Below are positions 1-60,142 of a stretch of 62,000 nucleotides of DNA, piece after piece. Each line of letters begins with the position of its first letter. Position 1 is the first letter of the stretch. The notes under the pieces are model-generated. The model worked only from the letters and a program-made list of their open reading frames with translations. It was not told where the DNA came from and ran no database searches. This DNA comes from Chrysomallon squamiferum (taxonomy: Eukaryota; Mollusca; Gastropoda; Neomphalida; Peltospiridae). A program made the translations under genes and the position numbers. The stretch covers positions 28,183,164 through 28,245,163 of the forward strand of contig CM022679.1 in assembly GCA_012295275.1 (NCBI GenBank), written 5' to 3'.

Positions 1-48769
<48,769 letters not shown>

Positions 48770-48773
48770 CTGC

Positions 48774-48774
<1 letters not shown>

Positions 48775-48832
<58 letters not shown>

Positions 48833-48850
48833 CAACAACAACAACAACAA
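48775..48850. repeat. (AAT)n(AAC)n microsatellite forming the exon 1 acceptor tract
   Basis: Reads (TTG)n(TTA)n GCAG in the transcript, running to the 3' splice site of the start-codon exon. Confidence 0.93.
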
Positions 48851-49796
48851 AAAGTACAATAATAATAATAAAATATTACTTGGATAGACCTGTTTATTGA
48901 TTTCCTTCGATTCTTTTCCCGAAATTTAATTATATAATAAACTTTCGTTACAACACAGCTAACACATAAAATACACGTTTCAGACAAGACAAAGCTAGAT
49001 AGTATGTACATAACAAACAAGCTTCAGCATTTCTTTCCTGCTTCAAATAAGTTACACTCTATCAGACCATTTGTTTCAAATTATTTTTAAATAAGAAATA
49101 TAATTAATTAGTGTAGTAAATAAATAGAACAAAACAAAATACAAGCAAGTAAGTAAATAAATAAAGTATAGCTGGAAGAGATAGTAAGCATAAAATGCAG
49201 ATCGGAAAATGAAAAGGACATTTAAGAGGATTATTAGATTAGTCGGATAATCTGGATACTGTGACACTGATACGCGTTAATGCGCTGTTATAACAAGTCG
49301 TGATTGACTGCGAATAACAGAGTGAAAGAGCTCGAATAGTATTTTATATTTGTATTTCTTTATACACACGTACATACACAGATAGGTGCATGGCTGCATG
49401 AATACACGGATATATTAATATATATTAATAAATGTACGTATGAACATACATACATGCAAACATAATCCACATATACACGTATACTTAAATTTACACACAT
49501 TCACATCTATCAACACAAAAGTATATATAAAAACATACTAATATATATATATATATATATATATATAAACATACATTCATACATGTAGACATGAACACAC
49601 ATATGCACATTCCGACGCATGTGTACATGTTTGAATACATAAACATATGGACACCTTTTCGAGTGTAAAGAAAGGACGAAAGAAAACGACAAAAAAGTTT
49701 TGTTTTATATTCAGTTCAGTATTTTCTTATTGAAAATAACATATAATAAAATTGATCTTCTATTTTGATTATTCCGCATTTAAATAAATAAACAAA

Positions 49797-49835
<39 letters not shown>

Positions 49836-50078
49836 ATATTATCCTGCAGAAAATTCTGGTGTAATGAACACTTTTGGGAAAATATCTATAAAGAAACCAC
49901 TCTGAAGCTATTCGCTAAATATTAAATTTATTCTTTCTGTGAAGTAAAGAAGAGTAACATTTTGATAAATAAATAAAGCAATATATTCGTCAATAAACGA
50001 AATATAAATAAAATGAAGATAAATAAATAAATAAATAAATAAAATAAATAAATTAGTAAGTAAATGAATAGTGCCTAC

Positions 50079-50207
50079 CTTATGATCTATTTATAAAACA
50101 AGTTTTACTAACTACAGCTCAGAAAAAAAAAAAGCTTTTTCCAGAACTGTATCCCTATACCGAAGCGAATAAAAACGTAAATGTTCTCCAGAAAAATCAA
50201 GACGGTT
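50079..50207 (-). other. Possible 5' UTR exon of the cadherin gene
   Basis: A good donor (AAG|GTAGGC) ends at 50,079, and exon 1 has its own acceptor at 48,770-48,771, so an upstream non-coding exon is required. The upper limit is set about 30 bases below a TATA-like box. This is inferred and other upstream exons are possible. Confidence 0.3.
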
Positions 50208-50234
50208 GTATAGTGCGCCTACTCTCCATATTTT

Positions 50235-50241
50235 GTTTATA
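50235..50241 (-). promoter_or_regulatory. TATA-like box upstream of the putative cadherin 5' UTR exon
   Basis: Minus-strand TATAAAC, at a plausible distance above the putative non-coding first exon. In DNA this AT-rich the match alone is weak; the downstream donor is what makes it worth listing. Confidence 0.2.
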
Positions 50242-50576
50242 TCCCCAGCAACTAATCCTATTTCTTCAATACTTCTAATTGCTGTTCATTAGCCACGGAG
50301 GATTAACTCCTCTTGGTTGATCAATTTAATCCCTGTATTAACAAACAGCTTTCCTTGATGAGTTAACTTCCCCTTCTCTTGTTACTATTGTTTATTTAAG
50401 GATAACGGTAAAGGACCGCGAACATTCTGTGTAATTACGTAATAATACTGTCTCTTCATTAATTTATAATTAAACTGTTTTGTTTATCTGATGTAATTAA
50501 TTTCCATACACTGTAGATGCAACATTAAAATATAATTTATAATTTAATTAATACTAATTATTTTATTAAGTGTAAA

Positions 50577-50693
50577 CATTTTTTTTTTTTTAATTTTAAG
50601 ACGAGAAAAATATTATCAGTCTATGACTTTATTAAAATATATGAATGTCTTAAATGTTTCAAACAAACAATACATGTCTGTAAATGAGTGTGA

Positions 50694-50741
<48 letters not shown>

Positions 50742-50878
50742 ACATTTATCAACAATAATACCCATTTTTTTTTTTTTAAATGTGTAAGACCAGAAAAATG
50801 TTATCCGTCAGTAAGTGTTTTGAAATATATGAATGTCTTTAATGTTTCAAACAAACAAGACATGTATGTAAATGTGTG

Positions 50879-50927
<49 letters not shown>

Positions 50928-51016
50928 TAACATTTAAGACATTCATATATTTTAATACACTGTTACTGACCGATAACATTTTTTCAAGTCTTACATCTTT
51001 TTTTTTTTTTTTTTTA
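50577..51016. repeat. Direct and inverted copies of a (TG)n-flanked sequence
   Basis: Copies at about 50,577-50,740 and 50,766-50,895 are direct; a third at about 50,915-51,016 is inverted. All share ATATATGAATGTCTTAAATG and the preceding AAAATGTTATC-type block, and each adjoins (TG)n and poly-T. The arrangement can form a large hairpin and looks like a small non-autonomous element or repeat-mediated rearrangement. Confidence 0.75.
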
Positions 51017-51035
51017 TATATAATGTTCATATATA

Positions 51036-51056
51036 ATAATAATAATAATAATAATA

Positions 51057-51095
<39 letters not shown>
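51036..51095. repeat. (AAT)n(ATT)n hairpin microsatellite
   Basis: AAT units turn into ATT units at the centre, giving a near-perfect inverted repeat. Confidence 0.95.
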
Positions 51096-51099
<4 letters not shown>

Positions 51100-51342
51100 C
51101 GATTATTCTTGCTGTTGTATTATTAGATTATATTATTGTTGTTTGTTCTGATATGTTAATCTCTAAATCTGAGTGGAATGAATATTTGACAGACTGCTTC
51201 CAGCGTTAGATTTCTCTTTCATTGTTTCCTTACTTATTGTATCAAAAGTACTCAGCAAACATAGTACGTGAAACTGATACACATTGTACCATAAACAGGA
51301 CTGGGTCTAGGTTACCTGTCTTTTAGCAGAGAGTAAAGTCCA

Positions 51343-51373
<31 letters not shown>

Positions 51374-51383
51374 CGGTTTTTAT

Positions 51384-51414
<31 letters not shown>

Positions 51415-52059
51415 TATATAGTTTGCTTAATTAACAGCAATGGAAACAAAAGATTTTTGAAAATAAAAATAAAATAAGTAAAATATCTGTTCTTGGCAAA
51501 CAAACATGAATAATAAAATAAAGTAACGAAGTACTGCAAACAATTTTAACAGTTTTGACCTGATGTTACATCTGATATTTTATTTGTCATGTGATGTCGT
51601 CGAAAACAGTTTTGATGTATATAGACATTTACGGTCGGTATTTAAAACATTTCAATTAATTTTATCATAAAATTTTATCTATTTATTTATTTATTTGTTC
51701 GTTCATTTGTTTATTTGTTTATTATTATTATTATTATTATTATTATTGGTGTTGTTGTTGTTGTTGTTAGTGTTGTTTATATTCATTGTTTTAATATTTA
51801 CTGTTAGTCGAACTTACACGTCAAAAGAATCCGAGCGCAATTGACTAGAATTGATCCTATTTTTCCGTGCATATCAGAAATTTTTTTTATGTACTTTCCT
51901 CTGCGCTCATATAGCATAATTTGCTTAAAATTAATAACACAGTCAAATCCGTTAATTTTATTTCCGTTTTAACAGGAATACATTGAGGCTAATTAAAAAA
52001 TATTTTGTTTGACATTCCATTCACCTCCAAGAGAAACAAAAGCTATTACCAGATTATCT

Positions 52060-52202
52060 GATTGGCCACGGTTAACCGTACAATAATTTCATTGGCTACG
52101 GTTAACCGTACAATAATTTCATTGGCTACGGTTAACCGACAATGAAAAATGATTGGCTGCGGTTAACCGTAGAGAAAACCGATTGGTTGCGGTTAACTGT
52201 AT
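52060..52202. repeat. Five 30-bp units: ATTGG + ACGGTTAACCGT palindrome
   Basis: Units start near 52,061, 52,091, 52,121, 52,152 and 52,182. Each has ATTGG (inverted CCAAT), five bases, then a 12-bp palindrome ACGGTTAACCGT or a one- or two-base variant. The regular 30-31 bp spacing is close to three helical turns. It may be a binding-site array or simply a minisatellite. Confidence 0.8.
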
Positions 52203-53161
52203 GTCTACAATGATTGCTTAATCACTGGTGCAAACTGGTCTCATTTTGAGAGGTGACGATAGCAAGTGATATTTCTCCCTATGACTCATTAAGTTTCATC
52301 AGCACTTTATTTCTGAGTAAAAAAAAAAAAAAAAAAATAATAATAATAAAAAAAAAAATAAATACTAGGAACGTATTCTAGTTTATTTTAAATTTTTGGT
52401 ATCTTACAGTTTGTTACATATATTTTTATAGAACATTCACCAAATCGTACAGGTAATTCAGCGAACTAAAAAAAAAAAAAAAAAAAAAAATCGGTTGCAT
52501 GATTGGAACTGTAAATAAATAATTATAAGTCTTCAAGATTTTGTGCATATATAACCAAAAATTGGTCGTTGGTGCTGAACATTTCGCATCATATTTGGTT
52601 ATTTCATGTACTGTCTAACGATTTAGTAATGAAAACGGTGAAAAGGTACGAAATGCGATTATCTACTTTTTATAGATAAGTTTGTATATGTAAAACACCA
52701 GTCAAGTAGCAGGCATTTTGTTTAATTTGAAACAGTTATCAGAAAAGTAAATTTCTAGTTTATGTTGCTAAAAACGTAATTTTACTTATTATAAATAAAT
52801 AAAAAATAAAGCACACACACACACATTAAAAAAATAATAAACAATAATTAAAGATTTAATACCTAAAATTATATAAAAAAGCTTTTTCTAAATTAGTTTA
52901 ATAGTCAAGTGTATGATATAATTGTTCTTCAAAACTATCATATACTTACGTATTTGCAACTGGTAACAACTCAGGCATTTTTCAGTCAGGAGTAATTATC
53001 TGACTTACTTGGCTTGTTTTATCATGAGTAGTTACTATCTTCAGTCAATTGTAATGACATCACAGTCTAGCAACATTCTTGTTCCCTTTGCCTTCTTTTC
53101 ATCTTTTTGATAACTGTCCTGTAATAATTTCATGAATATTCTTTTGGAAGTATCTTAAAAT

Positions 53162-53162
53162 C

Positions 53163-53222
<60 letters not shown>

Positions 53223-53230
53223 TAAATAAT
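53162..53230. repeat. (AAT)n microsatellite
   Basis: About 20 AAT units in the intergenic region. Confidence 0.96.
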
Positions 53231-53298
53231 AAAAAAATAAATAATACTTTAATAGAAAGAATTGAAAAAAAAAAAAAAAAAAAAAAAAATTAAAACCT

Positions 53299-53642
53299 GT
53301 GAACTTGACAAATTAGTTGCTACTGGTTCTTCATATAAACTTGACAGTTCATACGAACTTGATAATATTCCTAAGAAAAAACCCACAGGAATATGCTTAG
53401 CTCTACAGCATAGGCCGGTGAAGTGAACCATAACATGATCAGTGCTGATTTCAGCATCAGTATTCAGATTAACAGACATAACAATTAATGGGTAGTTGTT
53501 TTTAGTCAGGTGCATGGAGAAAGATTGTAATGGACATGGAATTTTGATTGTGTACATATTTTGTATTTTGTAAAAGTAAGAGCATATTATTATTTTTAAT
53601 CCAGCAAAACATACGTTATTTTTTAGTTTTATACACTGTATC
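53299..53642 (-). other. Unrecognised open exon-like segment
   Basis: A good acceptor (TTTCTGTTTACAG) at the upper end is followed by about 114 open codons, including KIPCPLQSFSMHLTKNNYPL and HFTGLCCRAKHIPVGFFLG, ending near a weak donor (CACAG|GTTTTA). Length and composition exceed what this AT-rich region usually leaves open. It could be an exon of an unseen gene, an alternative cadherin 5' exon or a decayed transposon. No family is recognised. Confidence 0.3.
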
Positions 53643-54227
53643 TGTAAACAGAAACTCATACACAATTTGTTTCTTTACAGGTTTATCATTTTGGACTATG
53701 CTTATTTTCCAAAATGGCCCCTAGAACAACCATTACATTCATTTCACATTACTACGAAAACTAAAATTGAAGTCTTCATTTTTAATTTGCAGCAAAATTA
53801 CCAAATACACTGGAGACTGAAGTCAACTGAGTGTGTCTGAAATCAAAACCAGCCAGTGAAAAAAATAAAATAAAATAAAATAAAAAAAGAGAGCATAGCC
53901 TAGTTTGTTATCCTCTTTAAATTTAAATTAAGAAGTTAATTATTTGCTAGGATTTAGTGGGTGTAAGCAGTATACTATCTACATCTAGTTTAACAACAAA
54001 TAAATGAAAAAAAAAAACCTCATGCCTAACACATTCAGATATCTGCCTATTTTTTGCCATGAAAGCAATACCATCACCATGTCACTGCATTTAAACTTCA
54101 TTGTGAAGCCATTTTATGCTTCTTTTTTTTTACACTTTTTAACCACTGATATATACATTCTGTATAAACATATAAAAAAATGTACACTGATGAGAAACAA
54201 AACAACAACTGAATAGTTCCCGAATAG

Positions 54228-54233
54228 TTTTAA
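54228..54233 (-). terminator. Possible RPS24 poly(A) signal ATTAAA
   Basis: ATTAAA on the minus strand about 40 bases after the stop codon. The 3' UTR would be very short, which is usual for ribosomal protein mRNAs. AT-rich DNA makes chance matches common. Confidence 0.45.
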
Positions 54234-57200
54234 TATAATACAAAAACCACAGTATAGACCTTCCATTCTGGGTTACTGAAAAAGAAGAAATGAAAATTAA
54301 TTATATTTGTACCAGTGTAGTTTAGCATACACAAAATATTTAAAATTATCAATTTAAAAAGAGAATAAGATAAATATATAACAGATGATTGTTGAAGACA
54401 TTTTGGATTAAATATTTTACAATGATAGTTAAAAAGAAATAATGAAAAAAAAAACAAGTGATTAAATTAAAACCATTAGAAGATTCAGAAAAATAAAAAG
54501 TTTAAATTTTAATCTGTTCATAAACACAACTAAGAAAAATTATTACAAATTTTATAAATATCTAAATGTGTACAATTCAAATATTCAGAATTTGACTAGA
54601 TACATACATAACACAAATAAAATAGACAAATATTCACAATATTAAAATAATATATTACAATTAATTTGTTAATATTAACCATAAAAAATAAACAAGTTAG
54701 CAAGCCATTTTTTGCAAAAACAGATTCTTAACAACAGAACAACTGTTAAATGAACAATATTAATATAAAGGCCTTCATAAAAATCCATGATTCACATTAA
54801 TCTTTAAACTTTGTTGGTTTTCACTAATGTCATTTTGATATACAACATTTCTTTTTTTCTAAATGAATTAATGATGAATCAGTTGAAAATTATAATGATT
54901 TAAGAGAACATTCAAGAGAATACGTCTGAAACATTATTAATCTGTTCTTGATGAAATCAGTAATTACACTGTTTCTTCAAATTCTCTACTATTTGAAACT
55001 GCAAATACCTGATATATTAAAAATTTCAAAGGTATTATTAACTCCAGATTAATGATTTTAAATCTGTAAGTGATAAATGATACAATATCTGAAGAGAAGT
55101 TTACTAGCATACATTTCTTATTCTGGCCTATATGAAACAAACAGTTTAGGGCTATTCAAGACATAACACTTCTAACATTCTCTTGTGATAGCTGAGAATA
55201 ATATATTCAGTATCAAAATGTGAATTATTAAACAGTGAAATAAGGTTTATCATTTACTTTTAAAATATTTGAAAATGTCAAATGATACAAGAACTTCACA
55301 ATATATAATTTTATGTTATACAAAACAAACTTTACATTACACCGAAGACAATAATGTTACAAACTTTTTTCTTTAGAATTTTTATCCAGAAGGAAAAAGA
55401 ATTAAAACAAACTGCTTTTAAAAATTCAATTTAAATTATATTATTATTCCACACAAAAAATAAGTCTGCTCTTGAACAGCCCTGGGATGTTATAAAATGC
55501 GTTAAAGAAACGAAGGAAAACACACAGATAGTAATCACACACAACTGAAAGACAGGAAGAACACAAAACAGATGTAACACACTAAACTAGCCAAACGTTC
55601 AGGTTTGTGAACAAAACAACAACAACAACAGTTGTGTGAATTGAGTGGACCTGGCATTATTGAGAATACCTTTTAAAACAGACTCTTCAGCGCTGTTGGA
55701 TAAATAGAAAACAAACTAATAATGGCTTACCACACAGTGGGGGTTTACAAAACAATAGTTTTAACATCAGCATAACAGATTTTTAAAAACAATCTTAACA
55801 CTGGGACATTTGAGGAATTTGACCCTTAAAGTACAAAACAAATAATTAGAGTAACAAAGAAATTCTTGATACTGTTAAGATGTCTAAGCAGGAAGAAGAC
55901 ATACAAATAAAAAATGTACTTAAAATCCTTATTAATAATAGAGTATTTAAAGAAAATGGTCTCTCCTGAATTCTTCAACTTGAAAATGTAATAAATTAGT
56001 TTTACCTTTTTGTCTTTGCCTGCTCCAACTTTAGCTTTAGCTGTTCCTCTAACCTTCTTCTGTCTGTTTTTCCTCTCTTTCCTCTGTTTCCTACCAGGCT
56101 TAGCTATTTTTTCAAACAGTCCTTGCTGTTAGGAGAGGAAAACTCGTTAGGCATGGCCAAAATCAAAATACCGATTTGTACATAATTTATACATGGGTAC
56201 ATGAATGAATAAATAGAATCTGAGTGTTAAGCATACAATGATTTTATTTAAATTATGATTAGAAAACTTGAAATATCTTCCATCACCTTTTGTACGTGAT
56301 GATGTATCATGATGGCTGGCCTTGTCTAAATAAAATTAATCAGTGACCTAAAAACTCTATCTTTTAAAATCTTAGTCTTTCTTCTATAAAGAGAATGAAA
56401 TTATTTTATCATTAACTGCTCCAAGTTTTACCTTTCTTCTTCATCCTCTTAAAAATAAGAAAGATGGTATATTGGGGAACAAAGTGGAATTATAACAAAC
56501 CAAAGTGATTACGATGATGAAATTATGCATTAATTTATTATACAAGAAGAAGCTGAAATTATGAAAAAATGTATATATATAAAACAAGAAATCTGTATAC
56601 TGTTGACCCTTGATTTTTGGGAAATCCAGACAAAATCTGGAAATATCACAATTTGAACGTAATGCCACTTCCCACTTGAAACCATATAGGTACTACAATC
56701 AGGCCAACCCTCTTATGAACCACTTTTCATCAATGTAAATTTTACAGCTGCATCCATAACCATCAAAACCTAACATACTTCCATCCAACCCAGTCTACAT
56801 TTTTTCTACTGTACATTTTTATTCACATGTGCTGTATGACATTTTTAACATTGTTTTATGCCTGTTGTTTTTATATTACTATGAAGCTGTTATGTGTTTA
56901 ATGTTTTGGTAAATTTTAGGCTTAATATTTATATTCAGGATTTCCTTGACTTTTGTATTTTCCAGACCAATGCTCCCCCTGCTCCGAAGTCCATAGAATC
57001 GAGGGTCAACAGTATATTGTTTGGATAAAAAGACGTCTTACTCTTGATAATCTGTACTTTGGTTCAAATTTCTTAGCAAAGTCCAAATTGTCATAAATAA
57101 GGCCAAAACCTGTGGTCTTTCCACCTCCAAACTGCGTACGGAATCCAAAGCAAACAACAACATCGGGTGTAGTTTTGTACATTCTAGCAAGCTTCTCACG

Positions 57201-58619
57201 AATTTCAGTCTTGGGAACCGTTGCCCGACCAGGATGCAGGACATCAACAACCTGCATTAAAAAAAAAAAAACTCAGTGATAAATAAATTTAATATTCACA
57301 GATAAAAAATCTGTTTTCCTATACACCCTCACAAGCCTGTCTGAACTCCATGTATCTTGACCCATATCAATGTCTGCTGAAGCTGTACTTTCATGAACAA
57401 ATATGTTACACATTTACAAAAAATAATTAAGAAAGTGCATTCAAAAAGCTGTTCAAAATTCTGCCTTACCATCTGCCTCCTGCAAAGCAAGCGGTTGGTC
57501 ATAAATTTCCGTGTTCGGATAGTGGCCGCACCTTCACTCTGAAATAAAACTACCTTTTTAGTAAAAGCAACATTCTGCCAATCTTTAACAATAACATACA
57601 GATATACCAAAGCTCTAAACATTACAAATACTCATATGATATATAATTATGTATGCAAACAGCTATGATAAAATGTAATTTAGGTATAGACAAAAAATAT
57701 GAACTGTTTATAATACAGAACCTAGGATACTTCCTAAATGTTTACTATTAGAAAACTGCAGTTCAGATGTAGAATACTGACTAAATCACTTTTCCTTAAA
57801 ACTATACACCATCTGTTGTTCAATCATGAAGGGAAAATGTCACATACACTTTTAACTTGAAGCACTGTTTGGTATGCATGTTTCAACATTATTTTCATTT
57901 CTGTAGGTTAACAGCAAGACATTAAATCAATAATGACACTTTAACAAATTTTGATAAAATTAAGTTGTTTTTAAGTTGGAGACCGACAGTTAAATAGCTT
58001 CAAATGTGTATTATCATTATGTATATCATTTGTATGTACACACATACGTGGACCAACTAATGATTATGGTATCAAAGTGAATCCAAATTTTGAAGAAAAT
58101 TCATTGCATACCTAGGTTTAATAATTATGTAGAATTCTGTAAACTAATTTATTAATTGGTTATTTATAAATTTAACATGATAGAGAATGAGACATAATTG
58201 TGATCACCGACACCGGCAAAGAATGAATAATTACCGCTATGTGCCTATTCTAGAACTGAACAATTGTTTCTGTCTAAACTCCTCAATATTCACATTTGTA
58301 AGGAACATACTTAAATCATGTAACACTAATGTAATACTGATGGTAAGGTGCTATATATGATGCCAAATTTCATCTATTTCATTATTTGAAAAATAACCCC
58401 ATCAACCTGTTAAATTATCAACGCATAAAAGTTATAATTAAATAATGTTAGAAATTAAATATTTGTATTTGTTTGTGCGCGACAAATTCTTATTTTGTTA
58501 AATTAAATAAAAATAGCTGATCGCTTGTTATATTGTGTAGATTTCTGCTGATAAAGATTAATAAGTGCTAATACCATTTTGTTATTGGTTTGGTCGACCG
58601 GAAAAAGGAAGATAGGAAG
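54228..58619 (-). CDS. RPS24: Ribosomal protein S24 gene, five exons
   Basis: Cytosolic 40S ribosomal subunit protein eS24. The joined reading frame is 134 codons (vertebrate forms are about 130-133). Seen: [18 protein letters not shown] at the N-terminus, [38 protein letters not shown] and [18 protein letters not shown] in the core, then a basic tail with [20 protein letters not shown]. These are diagnostic of eS24. Exon 1 holds only the ATG as coding sequence, and the stop codon sits alone at the start of exon 5. The gene lies on the same strand as the cadherin, about 4 kb upstream of it, with no sign of co-regulation. The only odd feature is a TIR element in intron 3. Confidence 0.97.
54273..54275 (-). 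CDS. RPS24: RPS24 exon 5, stop codon
   Basis: Acceptor TTCTTTTTCAG is followed directly by TAA, so the last exon contributes only the stop. This fits the expected length and the vertebrate layout in which tiny last exons supply the end. Another terminal exon is possible because none of the C-terminal residues depend on it. Confidence 0.75.
   Translation of the reverse strand, partial: 
56006..56125 (-). CDS. RPS24: RPS24 exon 4, basic C-terminal tail
   Basis: 40 codons, phase 0-0. [20 protein letters not shown] followed by [20 protein letters not shown]. Acceptor CTCCTAACAG, donor AAG|GTAAAA. Confidence 0.95.
56600..57012. mobile_element. 413-bp TIR element (MITE) in RPS24 intron 3
   Basis: Left end CTGTTGACCCTTGAT and right end ATCGAGGGTCAACAG are inverted repeats with one mismatch, each flanked by TA. 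TA target sites and this terminal sequence fit a non-autonomous Tc1/mariner-pogo (Tigger-like) element. It encodes nothing recognisable. Its right end lies only about 29 bases from the exon 3 donor. Confidence 0.7.
57042..57251 (-). CDS. RPS24: RPS24 exon 3, conserved core
   Basis: 70 codons, phase 0-0. Begins [20 protein letters not shown] and ends EPKYRLSR. Acceptor T-tract AATGCAG, donor GTAAGA. Confidence 0.97.
57470..57538 (-). CDS. RPS24: RPS24 exon 2
   Basis: 23 codons, phase 0-0, acceptor TTTTATTTCAG, donor GTAAGG. Encodes [19 protein letters not shown] and RRQM. Confidence 0.96.
58575..58577 (-). CDS. RPS24: RPS24 exon 1 coding part (ATG only)
   Basis: ACAAAATG|GTATTAGC: the start codon is the last three bases of exon 1 and a donor follows at once. 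Exon 2 continues in frame with [12 protein letters not shown]. The same ATG-then-intron layout is known for vertebrate RPS24. Confidence 0.9.
58600..58619 (-). promoter_or_regulatory. 5' TOP-like pyrimidine tract of RPS24
   Basis: The transcript-strand sequence CTTCCTATCTTCCTTTTTCC lies 22-42 bases upstream of the ATG. Terminal oligopyrimidine starts put ribosomal protein mRNAs under mTOR/LARP1 translational control. The likely cap site is the C at 58,611 or 58,619. Confidence 0.65.
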
Positions 58620-60142
58620 CCGTGGTCCCGGAAGTGATAGAAAAATCTGAAGTACAGCAATAGCCGTCTTTTAATATTTATTTGATATTCATTTGGAAAT
58701 CGTTTTCTGATTAATTAATTACATTTAATTTACATAAGTCGAATTTAATGGAAAATAATTGTATTAATATAATATGTATTTAGCATATATCATGAAATAA
58801 CATCAAAGGAAGATAAACTTAATTTAAAGACGTAATATGTGCTGTTGTAACTTTGCACATTTTCCATGAATTTAGAGAAAGAAAATTTTATAAAACAATA
58901 GGCTTGTCCTAATTGTTTTATGCTCCATCTCATCTTTTGCATTATAAAACTAGTGCATCTGAATTACTACTGCCTCATTTCTTTTTTAAATGACAAACAT
59001 TATCACATTTCAATAACCACATACGCCTAAATAATTAAAAACGCTGAACCCACGCCATCACAAAAACAAACAAAAAACACCCTCTTTATGAATAAAATAA
59101 CTAACCTAATAACTAAAATGAAAAAAAAAAAAAAAAAAAAAAAATAATAATAATATAAGAAAAAATAAAATGTAAAACAACGTAAAGATTCCAAGTCTTA
59201 ATCTTAATGTAGTTTCTTCCAAAGTTTACAGAGACCCTTCCTTTCGACCCTGTTGCTGTTCTTCCCGGTAACTGCATGAATGATTGGCAATAGAATGTTT
59301 TGAAACAGAAACTAGATTAGTGTATGATTCACTTATTGTTGTATGTTAAAAGTGTCTCGTTCATACTTGGATTTTAGTATGTAAGGGAACCTAGATGTGG
59401 TCACATTTGATGGCATCGTAAACTTACTTTATTTTGTTGTAAGGAAAACTGACAGTCGCGCATTCAGGTACACTAAAAAGCAAAGAAGATTAAATCATTA
59501 ATTTTTTTTTTTTCAGGAATTCACGACATGTAAACAAAATTATTATCTTGTATTTCATACTCGAGCATTATACCCATTTAAATTGTTTATCCATTTCAGA
59601 AATGGTTTATAATAAATTATTGAAGATATTTATCCTCAGTGTTTTATTTCACTTTATACAATTCAACCCTAAATGAAAATATTTTTAATTAAAAATAATA
59701 ATAATAATAATAAAAACAAAAATTCATGATAAGAAATTGAAACTTTCTGACTTTATTTTCTTTTTCCTGCTTTAAATTTGCGTTCAGAAAATAACAAAAA
59801 CATATAAGTAGGACCATAGTGTTTTCAGCTTAAATGGAAAACAAGCGAAAAAAGAAGAAAGTAAATAAACAAGAATGTTTATTTGCACATTTTTACATTA
59901 AACATCTTAAACTATTGGTTATTTTGTTGTGATCTGAAGTTCAGTTGATAGGTGTTAATCATCTGTGTTTATCAACATAATTAAATAAAAAACATCCTCA
60001 CATTTTTACATTATTTCTTCTTAGATTCCATGTTCAGATATTGCTGTTACACCCAGCAGAATTTGCTATAATTTGAAACTACATTATTCACTGATTGTGA
60101 GAAAAATTGAAACTTTTTCTTTTTATTTTAGGATGTCAGATA
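58620..60142. other. Interval between RPS24 and the plus-strand gene
   Basis: About 1.5 kb, presumably holding the promoters of two divergently transcribed genes and any 5' UTR exons of the plus-strand gene. The acceptor TTTTATTTTAG just before 60,131 implies an upstream exon. I could not place it; a poly-A run sits at 59,120. Confidence 0.5.

Larger units (their letters stand above)
50250..54220. other. Non-coding interval between the cadherin 5' end and RPS24
   Basis: Apart from the repeats and the one exon-like segment listed separately, it holds poly-A and poly-T runs (51,343, 51,391, 52,320, 52,469, 53,267), (TG)n at about 50,697-50,740 and AAAT runs. I see no further gene. Confidence 0.6.

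Noticed and set aside
56281-56335. C/D-box-like GTGATGATG as a snoRNA in an RPS24 intron
   Set aside because: It is on the strand opposite to the host transcript and no paired D box or terminal stem is evident.
59819-59868. ATGGAAAACAAGCG... followed by GTAAAT as first coding exon of the plus-strand gene
   Set aside because: Joined to the acceptor before 60,131 in phase 0, it stops after three codons, so it cannot lead into the chosen frame.
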